From: Hufsiella ginkgonis
GTDB taxonomy: Bacteria; Bacteroidota; Bacteroidia; Sphingobacteriales; Sphingobacteriaceae
Length of the DNA stretch: 64,000 nt
Reading direction: 5' to 3'
Assembly (NCBI RefSeq): GCF_009834915.1
Contig: NZ_WVHS01000003.1
Coordinates: forward strand, 715,988 to 779,987
Shown: positions 17,897-25,907 of the stretch, piece by piece
Layout of the letters: each line of letters opens with the position of its first letter
How positions within the stretch are numbered: position 1 is the first letter of the stretch
Translations under genes and position numbers: made by a program
The notes under the pieces: generated by a model
Told to the model about the DNA's origin: nothing
The model's database searches: none
Seen by the model: the letters and a program-made list of their open reading frames with translations, nothing else

Positions 17897-18914
17897 TCTC
17901 GATTGATTTTAATGCATCGCTGAAAAAACCGCCGGTGATCACTTTTGATCTGATTCTCAGCACGTTTCGTTTCATGGTGTGATACCGGTCATCGTCTATG
18001 GTTAAGGATTCGAGCTCATGTAACGAATCAACCAGCACGCCGATGTCCTCCCTTTTGATAAATGATCCTATCGCAGAACTTTTTGGCGCAATGACCGGTA
18101 AGCCTGCCGCAATGTAAAGAGAGCATTTATGGGGGTTATTATACAGCAGGTAGTTCCCCAGTATCTCGTCACACCTGTCTATGTGCGTTCCGTCCCATAT
18201 TAATCCGAAACTTCCCATTAGTTCCTTTTGAATTTGTTCCGGACCGTACAGGCCCTTCCAGGCGAGGTTTTTATTGACTTGGCTGCCATCCGGCAGGAAA
18301 CCCGGGCCATACAAATCGAACTGTTTATTCTTCACTTGCGGTAACGAATAAATAAACCGGCTTTTGGCGAGGTTACCGGCGAATACAATGCTTCCGGCGG
18401 CGTCGGCACGTCCGTTACTTATGAAATCGGCCGACAAGTAATCGAACAGTTTCAACGATATCATCTTTACGGTTACTCCGTGAACGGTTAACCAGTTGAT
18501 CATATGTTCGTTATGTACGATAAGGGTGTCGTAGCAATTGAGATTCCGGACCTCTTCAGCTATCAGCTTATCGTCGGTTCCGCCTGATCTGAGCGATTCA
18601 AGGTCATGAACGATACAAAAGAACCTTACCCTTTTCAGCCTGGTTGCTTTTATAAAGTACTTAAATACCGCGTTAATACTTAACAGGGGATATTGGATAC
18701 TTACGATAGATTTTCTTTTGATCGAGAAAAAGAATACGGAAAGCTGCCTGAGCAGGAAGAGGTAATATTTGAGTTTGCCGGAATTATCGTTAACGGTTAA
18801 TGTGTAGTCCTGGTAGCCGCACTCAGAAAATATCCGGTTACAGTCCAGTACGGCTTTAGAGGCCGCCGAATTTACGTCGATATCCTTAAAGCGGATACAA
18901 AATTGATACTTCAT
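17874..18914 (-). CDS. Galactofuranosyltransferase-like glycosyltransferase (WbbI-type)
   Basis: 346 residues from the ATG at 18914; a TTG at 18938 in the same frame would add eight residues. The sequence resembles beta-1,6-galactofuranosyltransferases of the WbbI kind: an N-terminal Rossmann-like half, then FFCIVHDLESLR, LIWDGTHIDRCD and a YNNPHKCSLYIAAGLPVIAP donor-site segment. It lies directly after the first UDP-galactopyranose mutase gene, which makes its UDP-Galf donor. Family assignment is by recognition without a search. Confidence 0.75.
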   Translation of the reverse strand: MKYQFCIRFKDIDVNSAASKAVLDCNRIFSECGYQDYTLTVNDNSGKLKYYLFLLRQLSVFFFSIKRKSIVSIQYPLLSINAVFKYFIKATRLKRVRFFCIVHDLESLRSGGTDDKLIAEEVRNLNCYDTLIVHNEHMINWLTVHGVTVKMISLKLFDYLSADFISNGRADAAGSIVFAGNLAKSRFIYSLPQVKNKQFDLYGPGFLPDGSQVNKNLAWKGLYGPEQIQKELMGSFGLIWDGTHIDRCDEILGNYLLYNNPHKCSLYIAAGLPVIAPKSSAIGSFIKREDIGVLVDSLHELESLTIDDDRYHTMKRNVLRIRSKVITGGFFSDALKSIENDYALPG

Positions 18915-18945
18915 CACATCGTTATTCTTAAACGGCAATGGTAGG

Positions 18946-20073
18946 TTAAGCGGACGCCATCTGGTTGGCGGTTTCCGCGGCCTTTTTCAAGGCCGAAGCG
19001 ATCACCTGGTGCATATCATAGTATTTATATTCAGCCAGCCGGCCGCCGAAAATCACCCCATGCTCTGCCGCCGCCAGGTCCCGGTACTTCTTGAAAATGT
19101 CGGTGTTCTTAACGTCGTTAATAGGGTAATAGGGCTCGCTGCTGCCGGACCATTCCTGTGGATATTCTTTGGTAATTACCGTTTGCGGTTGTGTGCCAAA
19201 TTCAAAATGTTTGTGCTCGATGATCCGGGTGTAAGGTATTTCGCGGTCTGTGTAGTTAACGATGGCATTACCCTGGTAATTCTCTTTTCCATGAAGCTCG
19301 TGGTGAAACCTGAGGCTCCTGTATTCCAGTTTACCGAATCGGTAATCGAAGTACTGGTCAATTTTGCCCGTGAAAACTACCCGGTCAGCAAGAGAATTCA
19401 AGTGTTCGCGGTCATCGAAATAATCGACGTTCAGGCGTACTTCGGTACCTTCAAGCAATCCGTCAGTCAGCTTGTTATAGCCACCCATGGGAATGCCCTG
19501 GTACTTATCGTTAAAATAGTTATTGTCGAAAGTAAACCTCACCGGAAGACGCTTGATGATAAAAGCAGGCAGTTCTTTCGCCGGCCTGCCCCATTGCTTT
19601 TCCGTATAGCCTTTTATCAGCTTCTCATAAATGTCGGTACCGACCAGCAATAACGCCTGTTCTTCGAGGTTAGCGGGTTCGCCGATATCCAGGTGCTCAA
19701 TCTGCGATTGGATTTTTGCCTTTGCCTCTTCCGGGGTTTTTACCTTCCATAACTTATAAAAGGTATTCATATTAAACGGCAGGTTATACAATTGACCCTG
19801 GTGTATAGCCACCGGGCTGTTAACAAACCTGTTAAACCGAACAAAGGAGTTCACATAATCCCATAGCTTTTTATCGTTGGTATGGAAAATATGTGCGCCA
19901 TATTTATGGACGTTAATCCCTTCTATATTTTCGCAATGGACATTACCGCCGGCATGATCGCGCTTATCGATCACAAGGCATCTTTTCCCTTTTTTTTTCA
20001 TTTCATGAGAAAAAACCGCTCCAAACAAGCCACTACCAACTATCAGGTAGTCATATTCATTTTTACTTTTCAT
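18946..20073 (-). CDS. glf: UDP-galactopyranose mutase, copy 1
   Basis: 375 residues from the ATG at 20073. The frame stays open to 20145, but the extra 24 residues have no counterpart in the second copy. The FAD-binding motif VGSGLFGAVFSH lies at the N-terminus, and NVHKYGAHIFHTND, YTEKQWGRPAKEL and IFGGRLAEYKYYDMHQ are typical mutase segments. It converts UDP-galactopyranose to UDP-galactofuranose with reduced FAD. It heads the minus-strand operon, and its leader is homologous to that of the second mutase gene at 21857. Confidence 0.95.
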   Translation of the reverse strand: MKSKNEYDYLIVGSGLFGAVFSHEMKKKGKRCLVIDKRDHAGGNVHCENIEGINVHKYGAHIFHTNDKKLWDYVNSFVRFNRFVNSPVAIHQGQLYNLPFNMNTFYKLWKVKTPEEAKAKIQSQIEHLDIGEPANLEEQALLLVGTDIYEKLIKGYTEKQWGRPAKELPAFIIKRLPVRFTFDNNYFNDKYQGIPMGGYNKLTDGLLEGTEVRLNVDYFDDREHLNSLADRVVFTGKIDQYFDYRFGKLEYRSLRFHHELHGKENYQGNAIVNYTDREIPYTRIIEHKHFEFGTQPQTVITKEYPQEWSGSSEPYYPINDVKNTDIFKKYRDLAAAEHGVIFGGRLAEYKYYDMHQVIASALKKAAETANQMASA

Positions 20074-20210
20074 CAATTTTAAATAATGGGGGGACGATTT
20101 GCTGCCGGGCTTGAATGGTAATGGTTGTTCATCACCTGTGCGCACTCAAATGTCAGATTGGAAGTACTCTTCACGTATAGTCGATTTACATGGAACAACG
20201 TAGCGATACG

Positions 20211-20234
20211 GGGGAGGTTTGGTGATAAAATACG
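20211..20234 (-). promoter_or_regulatory. Conserved 24-bp leader core upstream of mutase copy 1
   Basis: On the minus strand this reads CGTATTTTATCACC followed by AAACCTCCCC. It is an exact 24/24 match to 21755-21778 upstream of mutase copy 2, in the same orientation relative to each gene. It lies 137 nt before the start codon. Weaker similarity extends on both sides (ACGTTGT, TAAATC and CGTGAAGAG recur downstream in both leaders). The core could be a promoter, an operator, or a leader element for an antiterminator. Confidence 0.6.
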
Positions 20235-20256
20235 GTAAACACCTTTCTTAAATACG

Positions 20257-20308
20257 CGATTTTTAGACTATAAAATCGTATTTATACTTTAATCCGGTAT
20301 TTAACCGG
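20257..20308. promoter_or_regulatory. Palindrome-rich stretch in the mutase copy 1 upstream region
   Basis: Two perfect-arm inverted repeats lie close together: CGATTTT (20257-20263) with AAAATCG (20272-20278), and CCGGT (20294-20298) with ACCGG (20304-20308). They sit in the 560-bp gap between mutase copy 1 and the GT2 gene, upstream of the conserved leader core. Regulatory function is inferred. The remainder of this gap shows no convincing gene. Confidence 0.35.
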
Positions 20309-20633
20309 TAGATCGCATATGTGTGAGGTATAAGTATATAAACTGAGAACAGGAAAGAATGTAAAACACGTAGTTATTCCTTAAACATCAGGTAATTAAC
20401 TTGAAACCGGCGGGCTTTTACGGCTGTTTTGGAAATATGGCAAGCATCATTATCATTATTGTCGGAGCACTGTTTATTGTAGTTCATTGCTGCTACCTGG
20501 TTGTGGTCGTTAATAAATACAGCACCAGGCACAGCCGTAAAAAGTCTTCACAAGTTGATGCAAGCAGCCGCAGCAGTGACGCAAATATACCGGTCGGCCC
20601 CTGTCACAAGACCGGGAACACAACCAAGTTACT

Positions 20634-21527
20634 TCACGGCTTGCCCTTGAGCCATTTGAACACCGGCTTGGTCGACCAAAAATTCGACGCATAAAAATTC
20701 TGTACTTGTTTCGATACCGGGGTATAGTTTAAAGTTTTTCTCATTTTAAAAAACAGGAGCGCTCCCTGCATGACATACAGGCCCGTAGTTAGCCCTTCTC
20801 TTTTTATGAATTTAAGATTGTTAACTAAAACCCTGAACAGGTACTTAGCCCTGTTACTTTCGAAATATTTATACACGATAGCCATTTCGTTACGGGTGGT
20901 GAACATGCGTAACCGTTTACTGGTCCTGTTAAGGTTACTAGCCCGGTGGATCACATTTACGGATTCGAACCAGATAATTTTATAGCCGGCATTTAAGCAA
21001 CGAATGGAGTATTCGAATTCATGCGTATAAATAAAGAGCCAGGGCGCAAAGCCGCCGATCGTGTGGTACACCTCTTTCCTGATGATAGCGCCGCAGCCGA
21101 TAAATCCGACCACTTCCTGCAGGTTTTTCCAGGCATCCTCAGGGTGAAGCAGCGGATCGCCTTTAAGGTGCTGATCAACCACATGAAAGCCAATAATGCC
21201 CACTTCCGGGTGCTGCTCTAAGAACGAAACCGCTCTTAACAAGCCGCTCTCAATATGGCTGTCATCATCAAGTACCAGTAAATATTTGTACTTCGCTATG
21301 GCGAAGCCGTCGTTCCAGCCTGCGATACCGTTGTTCTCAGATCTGGTGATCAAGGTTACCTCCGGAAGCATTTCGGATACCATTTTTGACGTATCATCAA
21401 GAGAGGCGTTGTCAACCACGATGATCTCCAGGTCAAATGTTAATTCTGCTTGAAGCTCCCTGAGCTTTCGTACGGTTATTAAAACCTCGGCCGACCTGTT
21501 ATAGGCTAAAATGATCGCTGAAACCAT
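20634..21527 (-). CDS. Glycosyltransferase family 2
   Basis: 297 residues, GT-A fold. The N-terminus reads VSAIILAYNRSAEVLI, followed by VDNASLDDTSKM and a DDDSH metal-binding motif near residue 80. The ending (residues 240-297) is basic and hydrophobic, like GT2 enzymes of the rhamnosyl or galactofuranosyl type. It stands alone between the two divergent mutase operons, so the segment bounded by the two 24-bp inverted cores contains just this gene. Confidence 0.88.
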   Translation of the reverse strand: MVSAIILAYNRSAEVLITVRKLRELQAELTFDLEIIVVDNASLDDTSKMVSEMLPEVTLITRSENNGIAGWNDGFAIAKYKYLLVLDDDSHIESGLLRAVSFLEQHPEVGIIGFHVVDQHLKGDPLLHPEDAWKNLQEVVGFIGCGAIIRKEVYHTIGGFAPWLFIYTHEFEYSIRCLNAGYKIIWFESVNVIHRASNLNRTSKRLRMFTTRNEMAIVYKYFESNRAKYLFRVLVNNLKFIKREGLTTGLYVMQGALLFFKMRKTLNYTPVSKQVQNFYASNFWSTKPVFKWLKGKP

Positions 21528-21706
21528 AAAACTTTATCAATGTAAACGCCTCAATCGAAGCTGTTATTCGCACCGGATAACAAAATCATCAAATGAATGT
21601 TACGGCGGCTGCAATATTATCGTTAATTATTTATCCGGGTGATTTAGTTGTTTATTTTTTAATTATAATTAAATTTTATAGCCGCCTAATGTAGTATTTA
21701 GGTAGA

Positions 21707-21725
21707 TATACGCCGTTTATACGCC
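21707..21725 (+). promoter_or_regulatory. Direct repeat TATACGCC, 11-bp period
   Basis: TATACGCC occurs at 21707-21714 and 21718-21725, spaced by GTT. The 11-bp period places both on one DNA face, as in sites for tandem-binding response regulators. It lies 30 bp upstream of the conserved 24-bp core and about 130 bp before mutase copy 2. The equivalent part of the other leader keeps only degenerate traces. The surrounding 21528-21856 gap has no gene. Confidence 0.4.
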
Positions 21726-21754
21726 AAAGTCAGGTATATTTATACCACGTTTTG

Positions 21755-21778
21755 CGTATTTTATCACCAAACCTCCCC
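21755..21778 (+). promoter_or_regulatory. Conserved 24-bp leader core upstream of mutase copy 2
   Basis: Exact copy, in inverted orientation on the chromosome, of 20211-20234. It lies 78 nt before the mutase copy 2 start codon. Together the two cores form a 24-bp perfect inverted repeat around a 1.5-kb segment. Confidence 0.6.
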
Positions 21779-21856
21779 TGAATAGCCACGTTGTGTCAAT
21801 AAATCAATAACGCGTGAAGAGCATCCCGATTCGACGCCCGGCCATTAATTGAAAAT

Positions 21857-22972
21857 ATGACAAGTAATAAGGAATATGACTACCTGATAGTCGGTAGTGG
21901 ATTATTTGGTTCGGTGTTTGCGCACGAAGCGAATAAACGGGGAAAGAAATGTTTAGTGATCGATAAACGTGAGCATGCCGGCGGGAACGTATATTGCGAA
22001 AAAACGGAGGGGATAAACGTTCACAAATATGGTCCCCACGTATTTCATACCAACGACGAAAACATATGGAATTATGTAAATTCTTTTGTCTCATTCAACC
22101 ACTTTACCTGTAATACGCTGGCCAATTATAAGGGCGATCTGTACAATTTGCCCTTTAATATGAATACGTTCTACCAGCTTTGGGAATCTATTACTCCCGA
22201 CGAGGCCAAAGAGAAAATAAGGTCGCAAATTGCGGAACTGGATCTAAAGACGCCTGCTAACCTCGAAGAACAAGCGATATCACTGGTGGGTACAGATGTT
22301 TACGAGAAGCTGATTAAAGGCTATACCGAAAAGCAGTGGGGCCGACCGGCCACCGAACTGCCTGCCTTCATTATTAAAAGACTGCCCGTCCGGTTTAATT
22401 TCGATAATAATTATTTTAATGATAAATACCAGGGAATCCCGGTAGGAGGGTATAACAAATTAATAGAAGGCCTGCTTGGTACGATAGAAACCAGGCTGAA
22501 TATCGATTATTTTGAAAATAGGGAGGAGTTAAATGCCCTGGCCGACCAAATCGTATTTACGGGCAAGATCGACCAGTTTTATAATTATCAATTCGGGCAG
22601 CTTGAATACCGCAGCTTACGTTTTGAACAGGAAACCTTAAATACGGATAACTACCAGGGCAACGCCATTATAAATTATACGGAAAGAGAAGTACCCTATA
22701 CCCGTGTTATCGAACATAAGCATTTCGAGTTTGGCACCCAGCCGAACACCGTAATAACCAGGGAATATCCCCAGGAATGGACGCAGGAGAAAGAACCTTA
22801 TTATCCCATTAACAACACGCAAAACAACCAGGTTTTTCAAAAGTACCAGGATCTGGCGGTAAAGGAAACCGGTGTGATCTTCGGAGGACGCCTGGCCGAA
22901 TATCGTTATTATGATATGCACCAGATCATCGGGTCAGCGCTGGCAAAAGTGGCCGCTCATTTCAACGATTAA
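21857..22972 (+). CDS. glf: UDP-galactopyranose mutase, copy 2
   Basis: 371 residues, clearly paralogous to copy 1 (by eye roughly 70% identical). It keeps the FAD motif VGSGLFGSVFAHEA, the NVHKYGPHVFHTND segment, the KQWGRPATELPAF region and the C-terminal FGGRLAEYRYYDMHQ. It makes UDP-galactofuranose. It leads a short plus-strand operon with a GT2 and a GT14-like gene. Two mutases in one locus may allow separate regulation of two galactofuranose-containing structures (inference). Confidence 0.95.
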   Translation: MTSNKEYDYLIVGSGLFGSVFAHEANKRGKKCLVIDKREHAGGNVYCEKTEGINVHKYGPHVFHTNDENIWNYVNSFVSFNHFTCNTLANYKGDLYNLPFNMNTFYQLWESITPDEAKEKIRSQIAELDLKTPANLEEQAISLVGTDVYEKLIKGYTEKQWGRPATELPAFIIKRLPVRFNFDNNYFNDKYQGIPVGGYNKLIEGLLGTIETRLNIDYFENREELNALADQIVFTGKIDQFYNYQFGQLEYRSLRFEQETLNTDNYQGNAIINYTEREVPYTRVIEHKHFEFGTQPNTVITREYPQEWTQEKEPYYPINNTQNNQVFQKYQDLAVKETGVIFGGRLAEYRYYDMHQIIGSALAKVAAHFND

Positions 22973-22999
22973 ATGAGCCGGATAATTTAATACTGATTT

Positions 23000-23896
23000 A
23001 TGACAAATAACATTGTTGCCGCTGTAGTGACGTACAATCGGCTCGACTTATTAAAAGAAGTTGTTCACGCCCTTAAAAGTCAGACCCATCCGCTAAGAGA
23101 AATTATAATAATCAATAACTCCAGCACTGACGGAACCAGGGATTGGTTATTGCAACAAGACGGGATAACCATAGTAGACCAGCCCAATACCGGGATCTCG
23201 GGCGGGGTGTATACCGGGCTAAAAAAAGCGTCGGCTATGGACGCAGAATGGGTGTGGGTAATGGACGACGATTCTATACCCACCGCTACCGCGTTAGAGA
23301 AAATGGTTAACAAATTTGGGGCAATCCCGAAGCCGATAGGCTTTGCAGGCCCAAAATGCCTGTGGACTGATGGAAGCGTGCATTGGATGAATTTGCCGTT
23401 TATGACGAGCTATGTGAACGGTATTCCATTTAATACTTACGATGAGTACGGTGTGTGTCTCACCGAGAACGGTTCATTCGCTTCCCTGTTAATTAACATA
23501 GCGGTAGCCAAAGAAGTAGGCTTACCGTACGAGGATTTCTTTATTTGGGGCGATGACCAGGAGTACACGAAAAGAATAACAGACGCAGGATACCTGGGAC
23601 TATATTGCAGCGATAGCCTTGTGTTGCATAAAACCCCTTCAAACTACTTTGCGGACGTAACGGCCGACACCGTAAAAAATATCTGGAAACATAAATATGG
23701 CTTCCGGAACGAATTTTATATGGTTAAGAAACGAAAGGGCTTTCTTTTCTTCATGCCCTGGCTTGCCGCCAAAGTTGCTTACACCTCTTTTAAGATCATT
23801 AAAAAAAGGAAAGATAACCGTTTCAGGTTCGTCGGTGCGTTAATGAACTCGGCGTGGAAAGCGGTGGTATTTAATCCTCAAATAGACAGGATATAG
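23000..23896 (+). CDS. Glycosyltransferase family 2, candidate galactofuranosyltransferase
   Basis: 298 residues. GT-A motifs are VAAVVTYNRLDLLKEV, NNSSTDGT and VMDDDSIP, followed by ENGSFASLLIN and FFIWGDDQEYTKR with the acidic catalytic-site residues seen in GlfT/rhamnosyltransferase-like GT2 enzymes. It follows mutase copy 2 by 27 bp, so UDP-galactofuranose is the most likely donor (inference from context). Confidence 0.85.
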   Translation: MTNNIVAAVVTYNRLDLLKEVVHALKSQTHPLREIIIINNSSTDGTRDWLLQQDGITIVDQPNTGISGGVYTGLKKASAMDAEWVWVMDDDSIPTATALEKMVNKFGAIPKPIGFAGPKCLWTDGSVHWMNLPFMTSYVNGIPFNTYDEYGVCLTENGSFASLLINIAVAKEVGLPYEDFFIWGDDQEYTKRITDAGYLGLYCSDSLVLHKTPSNYFADVTADTVKNIWKHKYGFRNEFYMVKKRKGFLFFMPWLAAKVAYTSFKIIKKRKDNRFRFVGALMNSAWKAVVFNPQIDRI

Positions 23897-23931
23897 TTTA
23901 AGTGGCTTGAGGAAGCAGCGGTGCCGGCAAA

Positions 23932-24804
23932 ATGAGAAAAGCTTATATCATATTGGTCCATAAAAACCCCGAACAGGTATATAAACTGGTAAAACAGCTG
24001 GATGATGACAGGTCGGAGTTCTTTATCCACATCGATATAAAGGTGAACGCCGGGGCGTTCCGAAATCTCCGGGAGTTCGGCACCAAACTATACTTTACAG
24101 AAAGGGAAGACGGCAGGTGGGGCGGTCCCGGGATCGTGAAAGCGACCGTTAACGCGTTGGAAAAGGTCAGGGAAGCAGGGAAGTTATACGATCGTGTGAT
24201 CCTGCTAAGCGGGCAGGATTATCCGCTGAAGACAAATCGGTATATCGATGATTTTCTCAGCAACGCAGCACACTCAGTTTTTATGACTACGTTTAGCGCG
24301 TTACCGGTAGCGGGCTGGGATAATGGCGGACTTAACAGGATCTACGATTACTACCTTGGGCTTAAATGGCACCATCTTTACCTCAATAAGGGCATTAACC
24401 TGTTAAAAAAGGTCCTTCCCTTCCTGAGGAAGAAAGTGCCTTATGATTTAAAAGTTTACGCCGGCTCGCAGTGGTGGATAATTGATATGTATGCACTTAA
24501 TTATATCCTGGATTATCTCAGGGATAACAAGCGCTTCAGCCGCTTTTTCAGGTATTCTTTACTCGCCGACGAAATGTTTTTTCAAACCATCCTGTTAAAT
24601 GCCGCAGATGACCGGTTGTTGAACAGCATCGAGAATGATAATAAAAGGCTCATCGTTATCCCAACCGGCGATATGCACCCTACGACCTGGAAAAAAGAGG
24701 ATATTCAACTGCTGTTAGCGAGTAATGCGCTTTTCGCGCGAAAGTTTGATACGGAAGTTGACCCGGAAATATTGAGGCTGCTGGACCACCATATAGCGGG
24801 TTAG
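23932..24804 (+). CDS. Core-2/I-branching-type glycosyltransferase (GT14-like)
   Basis: 290 residues. The opening KAYIILVHKNPEQVYKLVKQL, the FIHIDIK motif, the LLSGQDYPLK motif and GSQWWIIDMYALNYIL match the beta-1,6-N-acetylglucosaminyltransferase family (GT14). Bacterial members decorate surface glycans; the sugar cannot be inferred. It ends the third operon and converges with the methyltransferase gene 30 bp away. Confidence 0.88.
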   Translation: MRKAYIILVHKNPEQVYKLVKQLDDDRSEFFIHIDIKVNAGAFRNLREFGTKLYFTEREDGRWGGPGIVKATVNALEKVREAGKLYDRVILLSGQDYPLKTNRYIDDFLSNAAHSVFMTTFSALPVAGWDNGGLNRIYDYYLGLKWHHLYLNKGINLLKKVLPFLRKKVPYDLKVYAGSQWWIIDMYALNYILDYLRDNKRFSRFFRYSLLADEMFFQTILLNAADDRLLNSIENDNKRLIVIPTGDMHPTTWKKEDIQLLLASNALFARKFDTEVDPEILRLLDHHIAG

Positions 24805-24834
24805 CCAGCTCTCATCCCTGACAGGGTGATCAGG

Positions 24835-25584
24835 TCACTTCCTGGTAAGGCGGCTTTTAAAAAATTCCTTATATTCTTGTATGCTGCCCTGGCCTTTAAC
24901 TAATTTTCTGAAGGTGTGTAGATGCCTGGTTTCCGAAATCGTTCTTTGAAGCTGAAGCGGGTGAACCAATGATGGGACGACGTTTTTTTTGTCCCTCAGG
25001 AACGGGAAATCCGACAATAGCTTGTCCACGATCGCTGCGTTGGAAGAACGAACCGCTATAAACATGTTTTGCGCATACCAGTAATGGACATTGGGATTGC
25101 TCCATAATATAGGCCGAAGCAGGTCGTAGCAATCGTAACCAAATGTATTAAAGATCTTCACCCAGTAATCCGGCCATTGCTCATTCACATGATCTTGTCC
25201 GCCCTGGTTGGGGATCGCCGCGGAAAATACGATCAAATCCGAAAACCCGGTAAGGTCGTTTATTATCTTGCTTGCGTATTTGCCCTCCAGGTGCTCCCCA
25301 ACTTCCAGGCTCATCGCCAGGTCGAACTTATCGTTGATGTGAAGCTCATCGGAGATGTTTTTTAGTAACAAATCTTCCGGTTGTAGCATTTGCATCTCGT
25401 TATCGCTCCATGCTCCGTCAATTCCAAGCACCTTTTTCACGCCAAGCTCTTTAAACTTACTCAGGAAGTTCCCGATACCGCATCCCAGATCTATCACAGA
25501 AGAAGGATTAAAATATTTATTTAACAGGGGAACTATTTCGTTCGGGTCGTCCTGGTTATGAACGATAGCGTCGTGTAAATACAT
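24835..25584 (-). CDS. Class I SAM-dependent methyltransferase
   Basis: 249 residues with the SAM-binding motif VIDLGCGIGNFLSKF (residues about 31-45), the acidic end of beta-2 in LGIDG, and a post-motif DLAMSLEVGEHL. The C-terminal part has no recognised substrate domain. At the edge of a glycan region it probably methylates a sugar or lipid-linked intermediate, but a small-molecule role cannot be excluded. Confidence 0.85.
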   Translation of the reverse strand: MYLHDAIVHNQDDPNEIVPLLNKYFNPSSVIDLGCGIGNFLSKFKELGVKKVLGIDGAWSDNEMQMLQPEDLLLKNISDELHINDKFDLAMSLEVGEHLEGKYASKIINDLTGFSDLIVFSAAIPNQGGQDHVNEQWPDYWVKIFNTFGYDCYDLLRPILWSNPNVHYWYAQNMFIAVRSSNAAIVDKLLSDFPFLRDKKNVVPSLVHPLQLQRTISETRHLHTFRKLVKGQGSIQEYKEFFKSRLTRK

Positions 25585-25907
25585 ATTGGCTAATAATTTT
25601 GGCGAAGATTTTTAAGTTGAACAACATTAGTAAAGAAATGTTTATCAAAACCGTAAGGCGCGCGTATGTTTTGGTTGGCCGGCAACGAACGCAGGGCGAT
25701 AACTGAATAAGGAGAGCGGCAACTGGGAAATTCACCAGCTAAATCCTGTCTTTATTGGCTATTGTGAACATAAGTATTATAATCAAATACAAATCTGCTA
25801 TCTGTTTGACCTGGGGCGGACGACCTTTATCGTCACTTAACCATTAATAAAGAAGCGAAAAGGATTATTTCTCTTTCACAGATGTAAACCAGCCACTAAG
25901 ATTAGCT
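25585..25907. other. Intergenic region between glycan and xylan loci
   Basis: About 320 bp between the divergent methyltransferase and GH43 genes, expected to hold both promoters. I see no open frame worth calling and no clear TAnnTTTG box; the region is AT-rich with no strong palindrome. Confidence 0.6.

Noticed and set aside
20401-20694. Plus-strand ORF with one hydrophobic segment and many Ser/Lys residues between the two mutase operons
   Set aside because: It starts with TTG, overlaps the GT2 gene on the other strand, and has no family or promoter support.
24804-24835. Possible terminator between the convergent GT14-like and methyltransferase genes
   Set aside because: The inverted bases (CCTGA/TCAGG) give only a short weak stem without a T-run.
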